A stretch of 64,000 nt of DNA from Polyangiaceae bacterium (GTDB lineage: Bacteria; Myxococcota_A; Polyangia; Polyangiales; Polyangiaceae), in assembly GCA_020633235.1 (NCBI GenBank), contig JACKEA010000006.1:709199-773198 (forward strand), written 5' to 3'. A model generated the notes under the pieces. That model saw only the letters and a list, made by a program, of their open reading frames with translations, ran no database searches and was not told where the DNA came from. How positions within the stretch are numbered: the stretch's first letter is position 1; every line of letters begins with the position of its first letter. Both the position numbers and the translations under genes were made by a program. This document shows, in pieces, positions 31,064 through 38,055 of this stretch.

Positions 31064-32391
31064 CCGCGCCGCATCCCCGCCTTGCGTACCTGCTGCTCCA
31101 GATTCCTGAAGCGCTCCGCCAAGGCTCGCACCAACTTGCTGCTCCAGCCCTCGATGCCGAGCTCGTCGTTCATCGTGCGCTTGTCGAGCACCAGCACGGT
31201 GACCTGATCCACTGCCTCGACACTCGCCGCCCGCGGCTCGTCCAGCAGTAGGGCCATCTCGCCGAACACGTCCCCGGCTTCCATGATCGCGAGCGTCTCG
31301 TCGCCGTCGGGCAAGTCCCGAAACGCCCGGCAGCGTCCGCTCACGATCATGTAAGCCGTGTCGCCCACGTCGCCCTCACGCACGATCACCGTGCCGGGCA
31401 TGAAGATTTGACTGGGCAGGTACAGGCCGCCCCGCAAGAAGCGTCGCACGTCGTCCTGTAGCTCGAGCACGCTCTGGAAGCGCTGCGCGGGCTCCGGCGC
31501 CACGGCGCGCGCGACGATCGCGCGCAGGCGCTTCGAGACGTCCATGCCAAAGGTGACGGCCTCCAGGGGCACCACCTGCCCGGCCACGGCCTTGGCCAAG
31601 ATTTCCTTCGCGCTCTTGGCCTTGCCGTAGGGCGTGTGGCCGCTGACGATCTCGTAGAGCAGCGCGCCGAGGCCGAACACGTCGCTGCGTTCGTCCATTT
31701 CCGCGGGATTTCCCCGGGCCTGCTCCGGCGCCATGTATGCCGGCGTCCCCACCGGGCCGGGGGCTTCCATCTGCGACATCTCGCCGGATGCCGGGCGGGA
31801 CTTGGTGAGCCGCGAGAGCCCCCAATCCATGAGGTACACCTGGCCGAAGCCGGCAATCATCACGTTCTCGGGCTTCAGGTCGCGATGGATCACGCCCCTG
31901 TGATGGGCGTAGGCCACGGCGTCACAGATCTTGAGAAAGATCTCGAGGCCCTCCTGCAAGCGCTCGGTCGACCCCGCCGGCCGGGCGGGATCCGCGAGCC
32001 AACGATCCAGGCCGATGCCCTGCACCAGCTTCATCGTGAAGTAGGGAACGCCCTCGGGGCTGATGGCGAGCTCGTGCACGGGTACGATGTTCGGGTGCTC
32101 GAGCTGCCCGGTGATCTGCGCCTCGGCCACGAAGCCGTCGCGGTACATGGGCACCGTCGCGAGCTTCTTGTCGAGGCGCTTCAAGGCGACGGGCCTCAGC
32201 AGGTTCTTGTCCATCGCCGGATGGACCCGTCCCATGCCCCCGCGTCCCAGCTCCGGGTAGATGGCCAGGTGGGAGGGCGTGGGGATCGCCTCGGACCGAA
32301 TCACCTCGGGCTTCACCGCATGGTCCCCGTTGACGGGGATCGCCTCGATAACGGTTACCGGCTCGACATCGGCACTGTCTCTCTCGCTCAC
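31060..32391 (-). CDS. Ser/Thr protein kinase fused to C-terminal cyclic-nucleotide-binding domain
   Basis: 443 residues from a GTG at 32391 (GGGAGAGG just before it); an ATG at 32433 would add 14 residues. Hanks-type kinase domain at about 45-310: GRGGMGRVHPAMD (P loop), VALKRLDKK (Lys), HHRGVIHRDLKPENVM (catalytic loop), DWGLSRL (DFG replaced by DWG), GTPAYMAPEQARG. A cNMP-binding/Crp-like beta roll follows at about 330-430: VIVREGDVGDTAYMIVSGR, GDVFGEMALLLDEPRAASV, whose GEMALL/PRAAS phosphate-binding cassette is close to canonical. The chain therefore reads as a cyclic-nucleotide-gated kinase in reverse order to eukaryotic PKG. No membrane helix. Divergent from the OPT transporter. Confidence 0.85.
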   Translation of the reverse strand: MSERDSADVEPVTVIEAIPVNGDHAVKPEVIRSEAIPTPSHLAIYPELGRGGMGRVHPAMDKNLLRPVALKRLDKKLATVPMYRDGFVAEAQITGQLEHPNIVPVHELAISPEGVPYFTMKLVQGIGLDRWLADPARPAGSTERLQEGLEIFLKICDAVAYAHHRGVIHRDLKPENVMIAGFGQVYLMDWGLSRLTKSRPASGEMSQMEAPGPVGTPAYMAPEQARGNPAEMDERSDVFGLGALLYEIVSGHTPYGKAKSAKEILAKAVAGQVVPLEAVTFGMDVSKRLRAIVARAVAPEPAQRFQSVLELQDDVRRFLRGGLYLPSQIFMPGTVIVREGDVGDTAYMIVSGRCRAFRDLPDGDETLAIMEAGDVFGEMALLLDEPRAASVEAVDQVTVLVLDKRTMNDELGIEGWSSKLVRALAERFRNLEQQVRKAGMRRG

Positions 32392-32477
32392 GGTCCTCTC
32401 CCAAGCGCCGAGACTACCACCCCCAGCGGGCATTTTTTGTTGGTCCGCCGCGGCCCACGCCAGATTACCGTCCGGCC

Positions 32478-34136
32478 GTGTCCGACCGACGCCCGTCCCT
32501 GCGCGCCATCATCACCGGATTTCTGCTCGCGGTGCTGCTCTGCGGAGTCAACTCCTACCTGACCCTCTCCTTCGGCGTGATCGAAGAGGGGCCCACCATC
32601 GCGGCGTTGCTCTTCTTCGCCGTGTTCTTCCTGTCGAGCAACAAGATCACCAGCACGGAAATGGTGATCGTGGCCACCATGGGCAGCGCGGGCGGCAGCT
32701 TGGGGTTCATCTCCAACTTCTATGCCGCCAAGGCGATGACGGGCGACCCGTACACCCTCGGACAGATGGTCGGCTTCGCGGTGGTCACCAGCCTGGTCGG
32801 CATGGTGTTCGTGCTGCCGCTCAGGGAGCTGCTCATCTTGCGCGAGAACCTGCCGTGGCCTGGTTCCAAGGCGACGGCGAGTGTGATCGAGGCGCTGGTA
32901 GAGAAGGGGGATCCGAAGCAGCCGTACTACTTGGTGGCCACCATCGTGATCGCCATGGCGTACGTGATCTCGAACACGGAAGATGGCTTCAACGTGGTCC
33001 CCGCCGAGACGGCTCTCCCGGTGTTCGGCCTCGCCGCCTTCGGCGCTGCCATCGCCTGGTCGCCGTTCGCGATCGGTGGGGCGTACCTGATGGGGCTCCG
33101 CACCTGCTTCGGCTTCCTCGTGGGCGGTGTGGTGCTGCTCACCATGGCTCCCCACGTGGACACTCCGGCGGCGCCGCACCGCTACGTGTGGCCGGGCATC
33201 GGCTTCCTGGTGGCCTCGGGGCTCACGCTGATGGCCGTGAACTGGCGGGTGATCACCGCATCTTTGAAGTCTCTGGTGAGCCTTCGGGGTGGGCTGGAGG
33301 ACGACGATCGCGTGATGTCACCCCGCGCCCTGGGACTCTTCGCGGCCGTGGCGTTGGTCGTCACCGGCGTGTTCTCCGTGATGGGCATGGGGCTCAACCT
33401 GGTGCTGGTGCTGGTCCTGGTGGTCATCGGCGGCTTCTTGCAGAACGTGATCGCGACCCGCGCGGCCGCCCAGACGGCCTTCAATCCCGCTCGCGTGATG
33501 GGCGTGCTGCTGCAGGGCATCACCGCCGCAGCCGGCGGCTCCAGCGCGGCGACCAACCTTGCCGGTGCCGGCTTCGTGGCGGGCAGCGGCGCGCAGGCGG
33601 GGAACCTCACGGGGGACATGGCCTACGGACGTTGGTTCAAGGTCCCCGCGCGCTGGCAGTTCTGGACGCAGCTGCTCACCATCTTGCCCTGTGCGTTGGT
33701 GAGCGCGTGGGTGTTCCAGAAGATCCAAGCCGCGCGCCCGCTGGTGCTCGAGGGGCCAGGACACCCCGCACCGGTGGCGAAGATGTGGGCGGCCACGGCG
33801 CTCATCTTCGACGGCTCCACCAGCATGCCGCCAGGCGCGATGTCGGCGATGCTCGTCGCCGGCGCCATCGGCGTGGTGTACGTGCTGCTCGAGAATCGAC
33901 CGTCTCTCGAACGATGGATGCCGTCGTCCATCGGCATCGGCATCGGACTGGTGCTGCCCGTGGCCTACGACTTCGCGTTCTTTCTCGGCGGCGTGCTCTT
34001 GTGGGTGGTGCTCGGGCGTTGGCTCAAGGTGCGGGGCATCACGCTGACCACCATCGCGGTCGGCTGCATCGTGGCCGAGGGACTTGGCGGCGTGCTGAAG
34101 CCCGTCCTCCACATGCTGCACCTGATTCCGGGCTGA
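32478..34136 (+). CDS. OPT-family oligopeptide transporter
   Basis: 552 residues, about 14-15 membrane helices, OPT superfamily: LAVLLCGVNSYLTLSFGVIE, STEMVIVATMGSAGGSLGFI, LPWPGSKATASVIEALVEKG, NVIATRAAAQTAFNPARVMG, GSSAATNLAGAGFVAGSGAQ and FDGSTSMPPGAMSAMLVAGA. OPT members move small peptides or metal-siderophore complexes by proton coupling. GTG start at 32478. Shares a short divergent promoter region with the kinase-cNMP gene and precedes the PYP operon in the same direction, but the AT-rich operator between them suggests a separate unit. Confidence 0.88.
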   Translation: MSDRRPSLRAIITGFLLAVLLCGVNSYLTLSFGVIEEGPTIAALLFFAVFFLSSNKITSTEMVIVATMGSAGGSLGFISNFYAAKAMTGDPYTLGQMVGFAVVTSLVGMVFVLPLRELLILRENLPWPGSKATASVIEALVEKGDPKQPYYLVATIVIAMAYVISNTEDGFNVVPAETALPVFGLAAFGAAIAWSPFAIGGAYLMGLRTCFGFLVGGVVLLTMAPHVDTPAAPHRYVWPGIGFLVASGLTLMAVNWRVITASLKSLVSLRGGLEDDDRVMSPRALGLFAAVALVVTGVFSVMGMGLNLVLVLVLVVIGGFLQNVIATRAAAQTAFNPARVMGVLLQGITAAAGGSSAATNLAGAGFVAGSGAQAGNLTGDMAYGRWFKVPARWQFWTQLLTILPCALVSAWVFQKIQAARPLVLEGPGHPAPVAKMWAATALIFDGSTSMPPGAMSAMLVAGAIGVVYVLLENRPSLERWMPSSIGIGIGLVLPVAYDFAFFLGGVLLWVVLGRWLKVRGITLTTIAVGCIVAEGLGGVLKPVLHMLHLIPG

Positions 34137-34167
34137 GAGGCGCCCCGCGGGGGTTGCGCGCCGGACC

Positions 34168-34198
34168 GACATAATTATGTCTAAGACATATCTATGTC
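34168..34198 (+). promoter_or_regulatory. two tandem palindromic operators over a start codon
   Basis: GACATA-AT-TATGTC (34168-34181) and GACATA-TC-TATGTC (34185-34198) are two copies of the same GACATA-N2-TATGTC palindrome with TAA between them. The junction also reads as a perfect 13-bp palindrome, ATGTCTAAGACAT (34177-34189). The block is AT-rich in otherwise GC-rich DNA. The kinase ATG at 34194 lies inside the second palindrome. It looks like a repressor site that blocks both promoter and start. Confidence 0.7.
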
Positions 34199-35159
34199 AG
34201 AATCAGGCTTGGAGCACTCGGCGGGCGAGCGAGTCGACCGCTACAAGCTGATCCGGCCCCTGGGCCAGGGTGGCATGGGGGAGGTGTGGGTCGCCGAGAA
34301 CGCGGTGATGGGCGCGCTGGTGGCTCTCAAGTTCTTGGGGCGCCATCGAAGCTCATCCGCCCAAGAGCGCCTCTTGCGGGAAGCCCGAGCAGCGGCTCGA
34401 GTGCGGCACCCCGCTTGCGTGCAGGTGTTCGACGTCGGCGTCGACAAGAAGGGGGATCCGTTCTTGGTGATGGAGCTCCTCGACGGGCTATCGCTGGCGG
34501 ACCTGCTGGAGCAACGAGGTGCCTTGGAAGTGCGGCAGGCGGTGGAGCTGGGCGCGCAGGTTGCTGACGCACTTTCAGCAGCGCACGAGCTCGGCATCGT
34601 TCATCGCGACGTCAAGCCGGACAACGTCATGCTGGTCGAGGTCGACGGGCGCAAGGTTCCGAAGCTCCTCGACTTCGGGGTCGCGCGCTCCACGGAAGAC
34701 GCCGTGAAGCTCACGCTGGACGGCAGTCTGGTGGGCACGCCGGCGTACATGGCGCCGGAGCAGATCACGCGCGCCGAAACGTCGGACCCACGCATCGATG
34801 TGTGGGGGCTGACCGTCACCTTGTACGAGATGATCGTGGGCACGGTGCCGTTTTCCGGGTCCGGGCTCACGGACGTGCTCGCTTCGGTGACGCGGGCGGA
34901 GCCGCTGTGGCCGGGTGCGGTACCAGGCTTGGACACCGCGCTGTGGCGCATCATCGACCGCGGCTTGGCCAAGGACCGATCGGCGCGTTTCCAGTCTGCG
35001 GCAGAGCTTTCTGCGGCGCTCAAGGACTGGTTGGCCCAGCAAAGCACCGGCGCCGAGCACGCGAAACCCGAGGCCACGTCGACGCTGGCGGCGCCCGAAG
35101 AAGCGTCGGTCGGTTTCGACGCCGTCATCTTCGCGTCACTAGGAAAGGAACGAACGTGA
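34194..35159 (+). CDS. Ser/Thr protein kinase, first gene of PYP operon
   Basis: 321 residues, cytoplasmic, a single Hanks-type kinase domain with no C-terminal membrane helix or PASTA repeats. RYKLIRPLGQGGMGEVWVAE (P loop), LVALKFLGRHR (Lys), LGIVHRDVKPDNVML (catalytic loop), LLDFGVARS (DFG), GTPAYMAPEQI (APE). All catalytic residues are present, so it should be active. The last about 45 residues are a low-complexity tail. The GTGA overlap couples it to the PYP/V4R gene, which suggests that the light/ligand sensor and the kinase act together. The start codon lies inside an operator, so the transcript may be leaderless. Confidence 0.9.
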   Translation: MSESGLEHSAGERVDRYKLIRPLGQGGMGEVWVAENAVMGALVALKFLGRHRSSSAQERLLREARAAARVRHPACVQVFDVGVDKKGDPFLVMELLDGLSLADLLEQRGALEVRQAVELGAQVADALSAAHELGIVHRDVKPDNVMLVEVDGRKVPKLLDFGVARSTEDAVKLTLDGSLVGTPAYMAPEQITRAETSDPRIDVWGLTVTLYEMIVGTVPFSGSGLTDVLASVTRAEPLWPGAVPGLDTALWRIIDRGLAKDRSARFQSAAELSAALKDWLAQQSTGAEHAKPEATSTLAAPEEASVGFDAVIFASLGKERT

Positions 35160-36241
35160 GCGTCCCCGAGCTGTCATTCTCTCGAGCAGAGCCCATCTCC
35201 GTCCGCACTTCCAACGTGGATCCTACCGGCATCGCGGCGATGTCCGATGCGGATCTCGACGAGCTCCCTTTCGGCGTCATCGAGCTCGATCGAGACGGAG
35301 TGATTCACCGCTACAACCTGGCAGAGTCACGCTTCGCCCGGCTGGATCGCGCCTCGGTCCTGGGCAAGCGCTTCTTCCAAGACGTCGCACCCTGCACGCG
35401 CACGCCGGAGTTCCAGGGACGCGTGGACGAGTACTTCGCCCTGCCACTGGTGGAGCGGGCGGACGTGCGGCAGTTCAGCTACCTGTTCGACTTCAAGTTT
35501 GGCGCGCAAGAAGTGTCGGTCGAGATCGTGCGCTCGCCGAACGCGGATCGCGTCGTCTTGTGCGTCAATCGACTGAGCTTCGATCAACCGCGCAGCGGCC
35601 TGCCCGAGGGTTTCGCCGCGTTCTCCCAGGCGGAGCTCGCCCCGGACGAACGAGAGCACGGCGTGCACCGGGACACGCAGGAGCAACGCTTCGTGCGAGT
35701 GCCGGTCCCCTTCTTTCGCGCTCTGCACCAGACCTGGACCAAGCTGGCACCCAACGGTTGGCGCGTGTTCAGTCGCCACTGGGGGATCACCTGGGGACGC
35801 CGTTCCGTGGTGGAGCTCGAGACGGCGGCCCTCGAGGCGGAAGCCAAGGCCCTGCGCGAGCTGCCCATGAAGACGGTGTTGTCGCTGGTGCGCGAATGGT
35901 CGCGCGCGCAGGGCTGGGGCGACCTTCGGCCGGATTTCTCGCCGGCGCGGCAGGGTGCGTTCGTCGTCCACCTCGAGCGAAGCGCGTTGGCGGAGGCGGT
36001 GGGCATGACCGGGCAGGCCGGGTGCGCGCTGATCGAGGGCTGGCTCGCCGCCGTGTTCAGCCATCTGGCGCGCCGCAAGCTGACCACGCGCGAGATTCAA
36101 TGCCGCTGCCAGGGTGACGATGAGTGCGTGTTCGTGGTGGTGAGCGAGGACCGGGAGGCCGAGCTCGAGCGTGCCAGCGAGAACGTGCGCGACGTGAGCC
36201 GAGTGGTCGAAGGTCTCCGCAAGGGGAGGTCGCGATCGTGA
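35156..36241 (+). CDS. photoactive-yellow-protein-like PAS domain fused to V4R domain
   Basis: 361 residues from a GTG at 35156 (AGGAAAGG upstream; GTGA overlap). Residues about 28-140 align without gaps through the chromophore region with Halorhodospira PYP: LPFGVIELDRDGVIHRYNLA, LGKRFFQDVAPCTRTPEF. With a constant offset of 11, Cys80, Tyr53 and Glu57 correspond to PYP Cys69 (p-coumarate thioester), Tyr42 and Glu46 (chromophore hydrogen bonds). Thr50 is Ala61 and Arg52 is Leu63. Residues about 190-345 are a V4R (4VR) small-molecule domain: RHWGITWGRRSVVELE, AGCALIEGWLAAVFSHL, closing EIQCRCQGDDECVFVV (Cys-Cys-Cys). This is a sensor with two input domains and no output domain of its own; output may be the coupled kinase. 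Confidence 0.85.
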   Translation: MSVPELSFSRAEPISVRTSNVDPTGIAAMSDADLDELPFGVIELDRDGVIHRYNLAESRFARLDRASVLGKRFFQDVAPCTRTPEFQGRVDEYFALPLVERADVRQFSYLFDFKFGAQEVSVEIVRSPNADRVVLCVNRLSFDQPRSGLPEGFAAFSQAELAPDEREHGVHRDTQEQRFVRVPVPFFRALHQTWTKLAPNGWRVFSRHWGITWGRRSVVELETAALEAEAKALRELPMKTVLSLVREWSRAQGWGDLRPDFSPARQGAFVVHLERSALAEAVGMTGQAGCALIEGWLAAVFSHLARRKLTTREIQCRCQGDDECVFVVVSEDREAELERASENVRDVSRVVEGLRKGRSRS

Positions 36242-36381
36242 ATGAGCTCGACGACTTTGGCCTCAGCGAAGAAGAAGGCGCCCAGCACACGGAATTCTAC
36301 TTCGATCAGTTTCCCTGGGCGGGAGACATGACGACCCTGGAGCAGATGCTCCCCGAGGAGTTCTTCGCCCTCGTGGATTGA
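36238..36381 (+). CDS. 47-residue acidic microprotein coupled to PYP/V4R gene
   Basis: GTG start at 36238 overlapping the PYP/V4R stop (GTGA) with GGGGAGG nine bases before. The product begins MNELDDFGLSEEEGAQ and ends EQMLPEEFFALVD; 15 of 47 residues are Asp/Glu and there is no basic cluster. The aromatic patch FYFDQFPWAGD in the middle could be a binding motif. No known family. The coupling and ribosome site make translation likely; it may be a partner or phospho-acceptor of the operon kinase (it has one Ser and two adjacent Thr in MTTLEQ). Confidence 0.65.
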   Translation: MNELDDFGLSEEEGAQHTEFYFDQFPWAGDMTTLEQMLPEEFFALVD

Positions 36382-36433
36382 CCGCGCCAAACTGTGCCAC
36401 GACACGGGCACGGGACTTGCTGGTGCCGGAGCC

Positions 36434-37960
36434 ATGACCCAGCACGTGTCCGATCTGGTGGTCTCCACCAGCGAGCGGGCGCCGGCGACCACTGCCAGCG
36501 GCGCCCGCGTGGTCGCGATCGTGTCGTGCGCTGCGCTGATGGGCTTGGTCGTACGCAACGCGTGGATCGCGGACGACGCGTTCATTGCATTTCGAGCCGT
36601 CAAGAACTGGGTGGACGGCTACGGACTGGTGTCCAATCCCGGTGAGCGGGTTCAGGCCTTCACCAGTCCTTTGAACACGCTGCTGATCGCCGCCGGCCGT
36701 TCGGTCTTCCCCAACGTGTACAGCGTCGCCCTGCTCCTGGGGCTGCTCTCTACCGCCGCTCTGGCCGTCCTGACGGTGCGCGCGTCGCGCTCCGTTGCGC
36801 CGGTCGTGCTGTTCGCCAGCTCCGGCGCGTTCATCGATTTTTCCACCAGCGGCCTCGAAAATGCCTTGGCGCATCTCCTGCTCGCCGTCTTCGTCCTTTC
36901 TTTCTTGTCGGAGCGCCGCGGAAACGTCGTGTGGCTGACGGCGGGGCTGGTCGTGCTCAATCGTCTCGATCACGCCTTGCTCGTCGCCCCTGCCGTCGCG
37001 CTGATGGCGGTGGAGGAGAAGTCGTGGAAGCGCCCGCTCTTCGCGGTCGTGCCCGTGCTCGCTTGGGAGGCGCTGTCCCTGGTGTACTACGGCTTCTTGC
37101 TGCCCAACACGGCCTACGCCAAGCTCACCACCACGCTGCCGCGTTCCGAGCTGTGGGGACAAGGGCTCTCGTACTTCGTGGAGAGCCTACAGCGAGACCC
37201 GGTGACCCTCGCCTGCATCGCCGGCGTCGTGTCGGCCGTGCTCTGGCTCGGGGACCGCCGCGCCCGCGTCGTCGCCCTCGGGATCGTCGCGCACCTGCTC
37301 TACGTCGTGTGGATCGGCGGCGACTTCATGTCCGGTCGATTCTTCACGGCGCCCTTCGTGGTGGCCGTCGTGCTCGGCGTGCGGCAGCTCTTGCCGCTGC
37401 TGGAGCTGCGCGCTCGTGTGGCATTGGGAGCCGGTGCGCTGTTGGTGGGCGCCACCAGCGGAGCGTCCCCGCTCCGCCCGCTGAGCTACCAGTGCTCGGT
37501 GCCGCCCTCGGGCATCGTGGACGAGCGGGCCTGCTACGTGGAGCACACCGGCCTCCTGCGGAACCTGCGTCGCCCGGGATTTCAGGAGCATGACTACTTC
37601 CTGAAGGGCGCCGCTTGGAGAAAGTCCCACCAGCGAGTGGTAGCCAGCAGCTTGGTCGGCCTCGCCGGCTTTGCCGCGGGACCCGAGGTGCACGTCGTGG
37701 ACACCTACGCGCTCACGGATCCACTGCTGGCCCGCATTCCCTTCTCGGCGGGGGAGAAGTGGCGCATCGGGCATTGGTCGCGGCCCATCCCGGCGGGTTA
37801 CCTCGAGTCTCTGGAGCACGGCGACGACGAGATCAAAGACTCTACGCTGCGGGAGTATTACCAGCACCTGCGCCGCGTCGTTCGCGGTCCGCTGTGGAGC
37901 GGGGAGCGCTGGCGGAGCATCTGGCTCTTGAACAGCGGCCGGCTGCGCCCGCCGGGCTGA
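36434..37960 (+). CDS. GT-C-type membrane glycosyltransferase
   Basis: 508 residues: about ten membrane helices then a C-terminal soluble domain. The first loop IADDAFIAFRAVKNWVDGYG and SNPGERVQAFTSPLNTLLI carries the Asp-Asp and the GERV motif of lipid-phosphate-sugar-using GT-C enzymes like the AftB (GT89) group. Later GFLLPNTAYAKLTTTLPRS and WIGGDFMSGRFFTAPF are also seen in that family, and VVDTYALTDPLLARIPFS opens the C-terminal domain. It probably transfers a sugar from a polyprenyl-phosphate donor to an envelope glycan on the outer face. 52 bp after the microprotein, so possibly in the same transcript. Confidence 0.75.
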   Translation: MTQHVSDLVVSTSERAPATTASGARVVAIVSCAALMGLVVRNAWIADDAFIAFRAVKNWVDGYGLVSNPGERVQAFTSPLNTLLIAAGRSVFPNVYSVALLLGLLSTAALAVLTVRASRSVAPVVLFASSGAFIDFSTSGLENALAHLLLAVFVLSFLSERRGNVVWLTAGLVVLNRLDHALLVAPAVALMAVEEKSWKRPLFAVVPVLAWEALSLVYYGFLLPNTAYAKLTTTLPRSELWGQGLSYFVESLQRDPVTLACIAGVVSAVLWLGDRRARVVALGIVAHLLYVVWIGGDFMSGRFFTAPFVVAVVLGVRQLLPLLELRARVALGAGALLVGATSGASPLRPLSYQCSVPPSGIVDERACYVEHTGLLRNLRRPGFQEHDYFLKGAAWRKSHQRVVASSLVGLAGFAAGPEVHVVDTYALTDPLLARIPFSAGEKWRIGHWSRPIPAGYLESLEHGDDEIKDSTLREYYQHLRRVVRGPLWSGERWRSIWLLNSGRLRPPG

Positions 37961-38055
37961 TCCGTGCGCAGGGCTGCCTCGTACCGAGGGAATGCCGCTT
38001 ACTGCTCCCCGTCCTTCGGTAGCACGTTTCTATAAATTCGTAGCACGATCCGAAC

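Noticed and set aside
34802..35155. Longer start for the PYP/V4R protein
   Set aside because: The extra part is out-of-frame kinase sequence; the ribosome site and GTGA overlap mark 35156.
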